From Terracoccus luteus (GTDB lineage: Bacteria > Actinomycetota > Actinomycetes > Actinomycetales > Dermatophilaceae), in NCBI RefSeq assembly GCF_003635045.1, contig NZ_RBXT01000001.1, positions 3,844,001 to 3,908,000 on the forward strand: a stretch of DNA of 64,000 bases, in the 5' to 3' direction. The notes below the pieces were generated by a model, which saw only the letters and a list, made by a program, of their open reading frames with translations, was not told where the DNA came from and did no database searches. A program made the position numbers and the translations under genes. The stretch's first letter is position 1. Each line of letters starts with the position of its first letter. Below, in pieces: positions 8,592-16,044 of the stretch.

Positions 8592-9785
8592 TCACGCCAC
8601 CTCCTGCGCCTCGGCGGCCTTCTGCGCGCGGACGGCGGCCTCGTAGCCGGCGGTGAAGACGGCCACCTCGCCGTCGCTCGCCTCGGCCTTGGTGACGTGG
8701 GCGATGAAGTCGGAGCCGAGCTCGCGCGGGTCGCGCTCGCTGACGGCGGTGGTGCCGCTGCGCCCACGGTCGACCGCACCCTCGGGCTGGTGGAACGTCT
8801 GCAGGACGTGCGGGAAGCGCGAGCGGAGCCGGTCGACGAGGCGGTCGGGCCGCACCCGGTCGGTGACGGTGGCCCGCACCCACGACGCCTCGTGCACGGT
8901 GAGCGCGGGGTCGGCGAGCAGGTCGTCGAGGCGCCCGGAGATGCTCGCCATCGGCCGCGGCTGCTCGATCTCGACGGGGGTGGCGACGGCGGGGCCGGTC
9001 GCGGGGAGGTCGACGAGCAGCACGACCTTGGTGTGGTCCTGCTCGGAGAAGGAGTAGCGCAGGGGTGAGCCGGAGTAGCGCACGACCGAGCCCTCCGCGC
9101 CGACCGGTGCCTGCGGCCCGTGCAGGTGGCCGAGGGCGGCGTAGTCGATTCCCTGAAAGACGGTGGCCGCGACCCGGTCGACGCCGCCGACCATGATCGA
9201 GCGCTCGGACTCGCTCGGCTCGGCGCCGGCGACGAACGCGTGCGCCAGCACGACGCTGCGCACGCCCCCACGCCGCGCGAGGTCGGCGCGCACGAGGTCG
9301 CACGCCGCCGACAGCACGGCCTGGTGCGAGCGGGGGAGCGGCTCCCGCCCGCCCAGCGCGACGCGGGCGTGGTCGGGGTCGAGGTACGGGATGCCGTAGA
9401 CGGCGGCGGTGACGCCGTCGCTGCCCTCGACGACGACGGGCAGGTCGAGCCGCCCCGTGTCGGTGAGCAGGCGGATGCGGTCGCGGAAGAGCCCGGCGCC
9501 GTAGCCGAGCCGGATGGCGGAGTCGTGGTTGCCGGAGGTGACGACGACGGTCGTCATCTCGGAGAGCCGGGCCAGGGTCCACTCGAAGAGCTGCACCGAC
9601 TCGACCGGTGGCACGCCGCGGTCGTAGACGTCGCCGGCGACGAGCACGGCGTCGACCGGGACGCCGTCGGGCGGGTTCTCGACGAGCTCGCAGATGCGGT
9701 CGAGGACGGCCGACTGTGCCTCGTGGAGGTTCACGCCGTGGAGCGTGCGCCCGAGGTGCCAGTCAGAGGTGTGGAGCAACCGCAT
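8592..9785 (-). CDS. sbcD: SbcD, nuclease subunit of SbcCD
   Basis: A 397-residue calcineurin-like metallophosphoesterase, the Mre11-type nuclease partner of SbcC. The metal-binding motifs are in order: SDWHLG (residue 7 on), GDVYDRG (about 47), SGNHDS, and GHLHGPQ in the second half. The C-terminal part is the SbcC-binding region. The ATG at 9785 directly starts the family motif MRLLHTSDWHLG and has a TACCGT -10 box 6 nt upstream, so the sbcDC message appears leaderless. It is the first gene of a two-gene operon with sbcC. It probably acts in double-strand-break end processing. Confidence 0.95.
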   Translation of the reverse strand: MRLLHTSDWHLGRTLHGVNLHEAQSAVLDRICELVENPPDGVPVDAVLVAGDVYDRGVPPVESVQLFEWTLARLSEMTTVVVTSGNHDSAIRLGYGAGLFRDRIRLLTDTGRLDLPVVVEGSDGVTAAVYGIPYLDPDHARVALGGREPLPRSHQAVLSAACDLVRADLARRGGVRSVVLAHAFVAGAEPSESERSIMVGGVDRVAATVFQGIDYAALGHLHGPQAPVGAEGSVVRYSGSPLRYSFSEQDHTKVVLLVDLPATGPAVATPVEIEQPRPMASISGRLDDLLADPALTVHEASWVRATVTDRVRPDRLVDRLRSRFPHVLQTFHQPEGAVDRGRSGTTAVSERDPRELGSDFIAHVTKAEASDGEVAVFTAGYEAAVRAQKAAEAQEVA

Positions 9786-9791
9786 GCGACG

Positions 9792-9797
9792 ACGGTA
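9792..9797 (-). promoter_or_regulatory. -10 box (TACCGT), leaderless promoter of sbcDC
   Basis: Minus-strand TACCGT ends 6 nt before the sbcD ATG. The same hexamer is used at the mazE-like, emrB-like and 14374 starts. Confidence 0.5.
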
Positions 9798-9870
9798 GGC
9801 GCCCCCACCGACACCGCCCAACCTGCCACTCCGTGGGGCCCCCGACGGCGCGGTCGTGAGGGCGGGACCG

Positions 9871-10254
9871 TCACTTCTCGGGCTTGAGGAAGCCGAGCAG
9901 CATCGAGACGAAGGTGATGATGAGGGCGCCGAGGACGGCATCCCAGAAGAAGTGCTCCACGTGGAACGCGAGGTCGAACTTGTCGGCCAGCCACGAGGTC
10001 AGCTGCAGCATGAGGGCGTTGACGACGAAGACGAACAGCCCGAGCGTGAGGATGATGAACGGCAGCGTGAGCACCGTCAACAGCGGTCGCACGAGCGAGT
10101 TGACGACGCCGAAGATGACGGCGACGACGAGCACGGTGAGGAACACCGAGGACGCCGGCATGTCGCGGCCGAACGTGATGCCCGGCACGGCCCACGCCGC
10201 CACCCAGAGGGCGATGCCGTTGATGACGGTCTTGATGGCGAAGTTGGCGAGCAT
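9871..10254 (-). CDS. 4-TM 'phage holin family' membrane protein (Phage_holin_4_2 type)
   Basis: A 127-residue integral membrane protein with four hydrophobic segments (about 5-25, 35-55, 62-85 and 95-120). The segment GVVNSLVRPLLTVLTLPF is diagnostic of the widespread Phage_holin_4_2 family. Despite the name, members are ordinary chromosomal proteins of unknown function in actinobacteria and are not part of a prophage. No phage genes surround it here. The ATG at 10254 has only a weak upstream GGAA. It lies between sbcD and pfkA on the same strand, but 48 bp from pfkA without clear coupling. Confidence 0.82.
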   Translation of the reverse strand: MLANFAIKTVINGIALWVAAWAVPGITFGRDMPASSVFLTVLVVAVIFGVVNSLVRPLLTVLTLPFIILTLGLFVFVVNALMLQLTSWLADKFDLAFHVEHFFWDAVLGALIITFVSMLLGFLKPEK

Positions 10255-10302
10255 GGCTCAGTGTTCCACGCGGCACCCACCCGGCGCCCCGACCGGCATC
10301 CG

Positions 10303-11421
10303 TCAGCCGTCGGCGTGCAGCAGCTCCTGCTCGGCCCGCCCGAGGCGGTCGCGGTGCCCCTCTGGCATGCCGGGGTGCTCGTCGTCGGGCAGCCGCGGCT
10401 GGAACATGGTGTTCAGGCGCAGCAGATCGGGGTCGACCATCTTGAGCGAACCGATGGCCTCGGCGATCGGCACCCGCTCGATCTGGCCCTTCTGCAGCGC
10501 GACCATCTGACCCCACGCGCCGTCGAGGGCGGCCTCGACCGCGGCGACGCCGAAGCGGGTGCCGAGGACGCGGTCGAAGGCGACGGGCGACCCACCGCGC
10601 TGGATGTGCCCGAGGGCCGTCATGCGGCTCTCGATGCCGGTGCGGCCCTGGATCTCGCGGGCGAGGATGCTGCCGATGCCGCCGAGGATCTTGTGGCCGT
10701 AGACGTCGACCTCGGGCTCGGGGATGACGAACGTGCCCTCACGGGGCAGCGCGCCCTCGGCGACGACGACGATGGTGGCGAAGCGGCCCTTGCGGTGCCG
10801 GTGCACGATGCGCTCGCAGACCTCGTCGATGTCGAACGGCTCCTCGGGGGTCAGCGTGATCGCCGCGCCGCCGGCGAGGCCGGACCAGATGGCGATGTGC
10901 CCGACGTGCCGCCCCATGACCTCGACGACGAGGACGCGGTGGTGCGACTCGGCGGTGGTGTGCAGGCGGTCGATGGCGTCGGTGCAGACCTGCACGGCGG
11001 TCTGGAACCCGAAGGTCATCTCGGTGAGGGCGATGTCGTTGTCGATCGTCTTGGGGACCCCGATGACGGGGAAACCCTTCTCGTGCAACCGGTTGACGAC
11101 CCCCATCGACCCCTCGCCGCCGATGCCGATGATGGCGTCGAGGCCGTGGCGGTCGTAGGCCTTGCGCACCCGCTTGAGGCCGTCGTCGTGGGCGAAGGGC
11201 TGGTCACGGCTCGTGCCGAGGATGGTGCCGCCGAGCGGGAGGATGCCGCGGCAGCGGTCGACGTCGAGGATCTCGTAGTCGTTCTGCATGACGCCGGTCC
11301 AGGCACTGCGGAAGCCGATGACGGTGCTGTCGTAGGTGGCCTCCGCGGCGCGGACGGACCCGCGGATGACGGCGTTGAGGCCGGGACAGTCCCCGCCCCC
11401 GGTGAGAATGCCGATGCGCAT
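10303..11421 (-). CDS. pfkA: 6-phosphofructokinase
   Basis: A 372-residue phosphofructokinase that phosphorylates fructose 6-phosphate to fructose 1,6-bisphosphate (glycolysis, cytoplasm). Visible motifs are GGGDCPGLNAVIRG at the N-terminus, GGEGS at about 103, PKTIDNDI at about 125 (catalytic Asp), MGRHVGHIA and HIQRGGSP. The glycine after GGE argues for ATP rather than pyrophosphate as donor; PPi enzymes carry Asp there. PKTIDND, rather than E. coli PGTIDND, places it with the actinobacterial 'mixed-substrate' clade. The start is fixed by the family N-terminus MRIGILTGGGDCPG. A GAAAG sequence 12 nt upstream is a weak ribosome-binding site. Divergent from hisC. Confidence 0.93.
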   Translation of the reverse strand: MRIGILTGGGDCPGLNAVIRGSVRAAEATYDSTVIGFRSAWTGVMQNDYEILDVDRCRGILPLGGTILGTSRDQPFAHDDGLKRVRKAYDRHGLDAIIGIGGEGSMGVVNRLHEKGFPVIGVPKTIDNDIALTEMTFGFQTAVQVCTDAIDRLHTTAESHHRVLVVEVMGRHVGHIAIWSGLAGGAAITLTPEEPFDIDEVCERIVHRHRKGRFATIVVVAEGALPREGTFVIPEPEVDVYGHKILGGIGSILAREIQGRTGIESRMTALGHIQRGGSPVAFDRVLGTRFGVAAVEAALDGAWGQMVALQKGQIERVPIAEAIGSLKMVDPDLLRLNTMFQPRLPDDEHPGMPEGHRDRLGRAEQELLHADG

Positions 11422-11633
11422 GTGGCGACGTCTTTCGGTGAGTGACTCGCGAGCAGTGGCGAGGTGGTGACGAACGGTGGGTGAGGGGTGGCGCCCGGCG
11501 GCCCCTCAGGGCTCCCGACGCACCCCGACGAGACCGTCGCGGCGACTGTGGCACGACGGCGCAGAGCCTAGCCAGTTCGACTGTATGCCGACAGGGCCGC
11601 GTCCACCGAACGGTCGCGGGCGTGAGACGGCAA

Positions 11634-11639
11634 TAGAGT
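11634..11639 (+). promoter_or_regulatory. -10 box (TAGAGT), leaderless promoter of the hisC-like gene
   Basis: TAGAGT precedes the ATG at 11647 by 7 nt, so +1 would fall on the ATG. The alternative GTG at 11638 overlaps this box and is therefore unlikely to be the start. Confidence 0.5.
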
Positions 11640-11646
11640 GACGGGC

Positions 11647-12771
11647 ATGAGCGAGAACGCGTCGAGCGCGGACGGCCAGGGCACCCCGACCCGGGAGGCC
11701 GGTGGCGTGCGACTGCGCCAGGTGCTGTCGCAGCTGCCCGCCTACGTGCCAGGCAAGCCGGCCAGCGCCCCCGCCGGGGTGACCCCGTACAAGCTGTCGT
11801 CGAACGAGAACCCCTACGGCCCGCTGCCGTCGGTCCTCGCCGCGATCGGGCAGGGCGCCGCCGCCGTCAACCGCTACCCCGACATGTCCGTGGCCGCGTT
11901 GACCGAGCGCCTGTCGCGCTTCCTCGACGTGGATGCCGAGTGCCTCGCCTTCGGGACCGGCTCGGTCGCCGTGCTGTCGCACATCATCACCGCGGCCTGC
12001 GACGAGGGTGACGAGGTCGTCTTCGCGTGGCGCTCGTTCGAGGCCTACCCGATCGCCACCCGCCTCGCCGGCGCCGTGCCCGTCATGGTCGGGCTCGACG
12101 AGCAGCAGCGTCACCGCCTCGACGCGATGGCCGCCGCCGTCACGGACCGCACCCGCGTCGTGCTCGTGTGCACGCCGAACAACCCGACCGGCCCGTGCGT
12201 GCACGCCGACGAGCTCGAGGCCTTCCTCGACCGCGTGCCGAACGACGTCGTGGTCGTCGTCGACGAGGCGTACGTCGAGTTCGTGCGCGACGGCGACGCG
12301 GTGCGGGGGCTCGAGGTGTGGCGCCGGCATCCGAACGTCGTCGTGCTGCGCACGTTCTCCAAGGCGTACGGCCTCGCCGGGCTGCGGGTCGGCTACGCCG
12401 TCGCGCACCCGCCGGTGGCCGCGGCGCTGCGCCAGACCGCGACCCCGTTCGGGGTCAGCTCGGTCGCGCAGCTCGCCGCCATCGCCTCGCTCGACGCCTA
12501 CGACGAGCTGGCCGAGCGGGTCGCCGGCATCGTCGCCGAGCGCGACCGCGTGGCCCAGGGGCTGGCCGACCAGGGCTGGAAGCTGCCGGCGTCCGACGCC
12601 AACTTCGTCTACTTCCCCCTCGGCACCGACTCCGCCGACTTCGCCCGGGCGTGCGAGGAGGCCGGCATCATGGTCCGCCGCTACGGCGACGACGGCGTGC
12701 GGGTGACGATCGGTGAGACCGAGGCCAACTCGCGCCTCCTCGAGGTGGCCGGGGCCTTCGGGGCCCGCTGA
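11647..12771 (+). CDS. hisC: Histidinol-phosphate aminotransferase (HisC family)
   Basis: A PLP-dependent class I/II aminotransferase (374 residues) that in histidine biosynthesis converts imidazole-acetol phosphate to histidinol phosphate. Signature elements are YKLSSNENPYGPLPSV near residue 40, CTPNNPTGP at about 175, VVVDEAYVEF at about 205, and the PLP-lysine motif TFSKAYGLAGLRVGY at about 235. Actinobacterial relatives include aromatic aminotransferases (Pat), which are hard to separate by eye, and no other his gene is nearby. The Pat alternative is therefore real. A GTG three codons upstream is in frame, but it overlaps the -10 box. Confidence 0.85.
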   Translation: MSENASSADGQGTPTREAGGVRLRQVLSQLPAYVPGKPASAPAGVTPYKLSSNENPYGPLPSVLAAIGQGAAAVNRYPDMSVAALTERLSRFLDVDAECLAFGTGSVAVLSHIITAACDEGDEVVFAWRSFEAYPIATRLAGAVPVMVGLDEQQRHRLDAMAAAVTDRTRVVLVCTPNNPTGPCVHADELEAFLDRVPNDVVVVVDEAYVEFVRDGDAVRGLEVWRRHPNVVVLRTFSKAYGLAGLRVGYAVAHPPVAAALRQTATPFGVSSVAQLAAIASLDAYDELAERVAGIVAERDRVAQGLADQGWKLPASDANFVYFPLGTDSADFARACEEAGIMVRRYGDDGVRVTIGETEANSRLLEVAGAFGAR

Positions 12772-12782
12772 GCGGCCGTCAC

Positions 12783-13496
12783 GTGCGCGCTCGGATGCCG
12801 TCGTGGCCCGGTCCGCGGCCCGGCCCACGCCCGCTGGTGGCGGGGGCAGCCGTGCTCGGCCTGGCCCTCGCGGGGCCGGCGGTCGTGGCGCCGACCTACC
12901 GGCTCGCGATCGCCGACCCGGGCCGTGGGGTCGTCATCCAGGCCCAGGAGTCCTTCAGCTACGGCGCGACCCGGATCCGCCTCGCGGGTGGGCGCGAGGA
13001 CCTCGTCGACAACGTGCCGGGGCGGGTGCTGTTCGTCGCCGTGCTCGTCGTGGCCCTCGTCGCCGTCGTGGGGTGGGCATGGCGACGTGGCCCGGGCGCG
13101 ACCCTGGTCGGGGTGGTCGCCCTCGCCGTGGCGACGACGCGCGTGGTCGACTCCGCCGTCGAGCGGCTCGGGCGCTCGTCCGACATCGACCGCTACGCGC
13201 TGACGGGCCTCGACGTGCGCTCGTACACCCCGGCGGCGGGTGCCGCCGAGAACGCGGCCGCGGTCGTGCTCGTGCTGGCGCTGGCCGGCGTCGTCGTGCT
13301 GTCGGTGCGGGGTCTCGGGCCGAGGCCGGGTGACGACGGCCCGGTGTCGGGCATCGGGGTCGCCGACGCCGCAGACACCTCGGACGCCTCGGCCGTGACC
13401 CGGCCCCGGCGGGCGACGGACGACGGGCTGCAGCCGCCCGGCCGACACCTGGGTGGCCCGGAGGTGGGCCTGCGCGCCGAGGAGCCCGACCGGTGA
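12783..13496 (+). CDS. Membrane protein of unknown function, paralogue of the next gene
   Basis: A 237-residue protein with about four hydrophobic segments (around 19-38, 80-98, 105-120 and 158-178) and a hydrophilic tail rich in Asp, Pro and Arg. I do not recognise a named family. It shares layout with the following gene: an N-terminal helix, an extracytoplasmic loop with a YG/YD-containing segment, a helix pair, the pattern V..S/QA.ER.G, and a final helix. The two look like an old tandem duplication. The GTG start lies 11 nt after the hisC stop, so it may be cotranscribed with hisC. Its stop overlaps the next start in GTGA. Confidence 0.65.
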   Translation: MRARMPSWPGPRPGPRPLVAGAAVLGLALAGPAVVAPTYRLAIADPGRGVVIQAQESFSYGATRIRLAGGREDLVDNVPGRVLFVAVLVVALVAVVGWAWRRGPGATLVGVVALAVATTRVVDSAVERLGRSSDIDRYALTGLDVRSYTPAAGAAENAAAVVLVLALAGVVVLSVRGLGPRPGDDGPVSGIGVADAADTSDASAVTRPRRATDDGLQPPGRHLGGPEVGLRAEEPDR

Positions 13497-14305
13497 GGAC
13501 CGGGCGCCCGCCCGTCCCGGTGGTCCCTGTGGCGGCGGCGGTGCTCGCGGCCGCGGGGTCGCTGCTGTCGGTCGCCCAGCTGGTCTGGCCGGTGTCGGCG
13601 ATCGTCTACGACCCGCCCGAGGGCGACCGGTCGACGTCCGGGCTCGCCCTCGACCCCAGCCCGGTGCGGACCCTGCTCTGGACGTGGGGCCGCTCGCGGG
13701 TCGAGGGGCCCGACCTCGGCGGGGTCGACTTCACCGGTGCCGGCAACGTGCTCCTCCTCGTCGGGCTGGCGGTGGCCGTCGCCCTCGGGCTCGGGGGAGC
13801 CGCCCTCTTCTGGTGGGTGCGGCGCCCGGGGGCCCTGCCCGTCGGGGCGGTCGGGGTCACGGTCGCCGCCACGGCGGTGCTGGGCCAGGCCGCCGAACGG
13901 GTCGGGCAGCAGCAGGTCTTCGGGCCGGGCGCCCGGGTCGAGACGACGTGGGCCGGGCACGTGCAGACGGTCGCGGCGTTGCTGCTCGTGGCCGCGGTTG
14001 TCGTCGCCCTGTGGCCGGCGGGCCGGTCGCTCGTGCTCGAGGGTGTGGGCCGGGTCCGGGCCCGTCGTGGCCCCCGGCCGGACGAGGGGTCCTCGGCCGA
14101 CCTCGCACCGGACGCAGGTGCGGACGCCGGGCCGGGACGGCCCCGGGTCGGCGTCGCCCGGCTCGACCCCGCGCCCACGGGCGACGGCGCACCGGCCCGT
14201 CCGGACCGACGTCGTGGGCGCGTCGTCGACGGGCCGCCGGTCGGCTTCTCCGACGACGAGGCGTACGGACCCACCGACCGCGCCCCCCGGCATCCGCGAC
14301 GCTGA
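13493..14305 (+). CDS. Membrane protein of unknown function, paralogue of the preceding gene
   Basis: A 270-residue protein with about four membrane segments (around 8-30, 82-105, 117-135 and 155-178) and a long Pro/Arg/Asp-rich cytoplasmic tail (from about 185). The GTG overlaps the preceding TGA by four bases, so the pair is translationally coupled. The aligned part GxVLxxVxLxVAxxL ... ATxVxxxAxERxG ... ALLLVAAVVVAL follows the preceding protein at low identity. Function unknown; two coupled paralogues with the same topology suggest a heteromeric membrane complex. Confidence 0.65.
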   Translation: MRTGRPPVPVVPVAAAVLAAAGSLLSVAQLVWPVSAIVYDPPEGDRSTSGLALDPSPVRTLLWTWGRSRVEGPDLGGVDFTGAGNVLLLVGLAVAVALGLGGAALFWWVRRPGALPVGAVGVTVAATAVLGQAAERVGQQQVFGPGARVETTWAGHVQTVAALLLVAAVVVALWPAGRSLVLEGVGRVRARRGPRPDEGSSADLAPDAGADAGPGRPRVGVARLDPAPTGDGAPARPDRRRGRVVDGPPVGFSDDEAYGPTDRAPRHPRR

Positions 14306-14359
14306 CCGGCATCCGTTGCCCCTCGGCCCCGGGGGACGGCCACTGTCGGAGGCCACCCC

Positions 14360-14365
14360 TACCGT
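14360..14365 (+). promoter_or_regulatory. -10 box (TACCGT) upstream of a 28-codon ORF and the AAA ATPase
   Basis: TACCGT lies 8 nt before an ATG at 14374. It could drive a leaderless small ORF or simply be the promoter of the ATPase gene with an untranslated leader. Confidence 0.4.
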
Positions 14366-14373
14366 CGTGGGGC

Positions 14374-14460
14374 ATGGAGACGCGACACGTTCCGGCCCAC
14401 CCGACCCACCCGACCGACGCCGAGCACGGGGGCGGCGACCCGTTCCGGTACGGCGGCTGA
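14374..14460 (+). CDS. Possible 28-residue leaderless small ORF
   Basis: METRHVPAHPTHPTDAEHGG is the start of the predicted peptide, which ends GDPFRYGG before TGA at 14458. It is rich in His, Pro, Thr and Gly and has no recognisable domain. The support is positional: a TACCGT -10 box 8 nt before the ATG, as at about twenty other genes here, and no ribosome-binding site. It ends 29 bp before the AAA ATPase start. It could be a leader peptide, a genuine small protein or chance. Confidence 0.3.
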   Translation: METRHVPAHPTHPTDAEHGGGDPFRYGG

Positions 14461-14489
14461 CGGGCGACGGGGAGAGGTCGGGGGAGCGG

Positions 14490-15842
14490 GTGCTCACGTG
14501 CGTGGCGGTGTCCGGGTACCGGTCGCTGCGCGACGTCGTCGTGCCGCTGCACGGTCTCGACGTCGTGCGCGGCCCCAACGGCAGCGGCAAGTCGAGCCTC
14601 TACCGCTCGCTGCGGCTGCTCGCCGGGTGCGGGCGGGGTGACGTCGTCGGCGCCCTCGCGCGCGAGGGGGGTCTGCAGTCGGCGCTGTGGGCGGGCCCGG
14701 CGACCCTGGGCGGGACGCGGCGCGGCGGGCACGCCGTCGAGGGGACGCGGCGGCGCGGCCCGATCAGCCTGCGGCTCGGTTTCACCACCGGCGAGCTCGG
14801 CTACCTCGTCGACCTCGGGCTGCCGTCCCAGTCGCCCGACAGCCCCTCCGCCTTCGTGCGCGACCCCGAGATCAAGCGGGAGGTCGTCTTCGCCGGCCCC
14901 GTCATGCGGCCGGCCGGCGTGCTCGTCCGACGACAGTGGTCGGTCGTGCAGTCACGCTCGGGCGACGACGACTGGGACGACGGCGGCGGCGGGGGCTTCG
15001 ACGAGTGGGAGTCCGATCCCGCGGAACCGGGGCACGTCCACGCCCCGGGTGGGCGGGCGCCGTCAGGCCGGGCGCGGCCGACACCGAAGGGCTGGACCGA
15101 GCTGACCCGGTCGCTGCAGCCCTGGCAGAGCATGCTCACCGAGCTGGCCGACCCCCATCGCGCCCCCGAGCTGCTCGCGCTGCGCCGGATGATCCGTGGC
15201 TGGCGGTTCTACGACGGCTTCCGCACCGACGTCGACGCGCCCGCCCGCCGCTCACAGGTCGGCACCCGCACGCCGGTGCTCGCCGACGACGCGTCCGACC
15301 TCGCCGCCGCCCTGCAGACCATCCGCGAGAACGGCCGGTCGCAGCTCGACGCGGCCGTCGCCGACGCCTTCGACGGGGCCGTGCTCGACGTGGCCGTGAC
15401 CGACGGCCGCTTCGACGTCCAGCTGCACCAGCCCGGCATGCTGCGGCCCCTCTCGGCGGCCGAGCTGTCCGACGGCACGCTGCGCTACCTCATCTGGGTG
15501 GCGGCGCTGCTCACCGTCGACCCGCCGCCGCTCATGGTGCTCAACGAGCCGGAGACGTCGTTGCACCCCGACCTCGTCCCGCCCCTCGCCCGGCTCATCC
15601 GCACCGCCGCGACCCGCAGCCAGGTCATGGTCGTGTCGCACTCCGACCTGCTCGTGCGGGCCCTCGGCGCCGAGGGGGACGACGGGGACGCCGAGGAGGA
15701 CGGCCTCGACGAGGACGACCGGGAGACGGGGCTCGGCACCGCGCCGCGCACGGTGACCCTCGGCAAGGACCTCGGCGAGACGTTCGTGCAGGGGCAGGGT
15801 CTGCTCAGCACCCCGCCGTGGAGCTGGGGCTCGCGCCGGTAG
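14490..15842 (+). CDS. Solitary AAA-family (AAA_21/RecF-like) ATPase
   Basis: About 450 residues. Walker A GPNGSGKSS at 28-36, an ABC-like signature ELSDGTLRYL at about 325, Walker B with NEPETSLHP at about 350, and a VVSHSDLL H-loop-like segment. These are the marks of the AAA_21/COG4637 group, related to RecF and OLD ATPases but without a TOPRIM nuclease domain. Between the ATPase halves is an unusual low-complexity acidic/glycine insert (DDDWDDGGGGGFDEWE, about 163-178), and the C-terminus has a second acidic patch (DDGDAEEDGLDEDD). No nuclease or other partner is adjacent, so calling it a defence gene would be speculation. The GTG at 14490 is the first start adjoining the conserved N-terminal beta strand; a GGAGAGG lies upstream. 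Confidence 0.75.
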   Translation: MLTCVAVSGYRSLRDVVVPLHGLDVVRGPNGSGKSSLYRSLRLLAGCGRGDVVGALAREGGLQSALWAGPATLGGTRRGGHAVEGTRRRGPISLRLGFTTGELGYLVDLGLPSQSPDSPSAFVRDPEIKREVVFAGPVMRPAGVLVRRQWSVVQSRSGDDDWDDGGGGGFDEWESDPAEPGHVHAPGGRAPSGRARPTPKGWTELTRSLQPWQSMLTELADPHRAPELLALRRMIRGWRFYDGFRTDVDAPARRSQVGTRTPVLADDASDLAAALQTIRENGRSQLDAAVADAFDGAVLDVAVTDGRFDVQLHQPGMLRPLSAAELSDGTLRYLIWVAALLTVDPPPLMVLNEPETSLHPDLVPPLARLIRTAATRSQVMVVSHSDLLVRALGAEGDDGDAEEDGLDEDDRETGLGTAPRTVTLGKDLGETFVQGQGLLSTPPWSWGSRR

Positions 15843-15886
15843 CCGCCTTCGGCATCCGCCACGTCGGCGCGTCCAAGCGTCCCGCA

Positions 15887-15917
15887 TTGTGAGATCCTCC
15901 GAGGGCTCCGGTACGTT
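15887..15917 (+). promoter_or_regulatory. Possible promoter of the 2-oxo acid dehydrogenase operon
   Basis: TTGTGA (15887-15892) and TACGTT (15912-15917) are separated by 19 bp, slightly long for a housekeeping promoter. This is the most AT-rich part of the 202-bp gap before the E1alpha gene. The leader would be about 120 nt. Confidence 0.35.
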
Positions 15918-16044
15918 ACGAAGCGAGGACCCGTCCGTGTCCGCCGTCACAACGGCGGGCAGCGACGCCACCCCCAGCCGATGCGCGGGAGACCCCCGCG
16001 AGCGGCCCGAACCACAGCCGGTTCGTACCGGTGAAGGAGCCCGA

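Noticed and set aside
5633-8656. A 1007-codon plus-strand frame opposite sbcC
   Set aside because: Antisense shadow of sbcC; no homology, and sbcC has all expected motifs in the other strand.
9871-10254. Prophage lysis gene because of the 'phage holin' family name
   Set aside because: The Phage_holin_4_2 family is a chromosomal membrane family; no phage structural, integrase or lysin genes are near.
14490-15842. Naming the AAA ATPase locus a defence system
   Set aside because: No nuclease, reverse transcriptase, TIR or other effector adjoins it, and surrounding genes are housekeeping. It is reported only as a second-look item.
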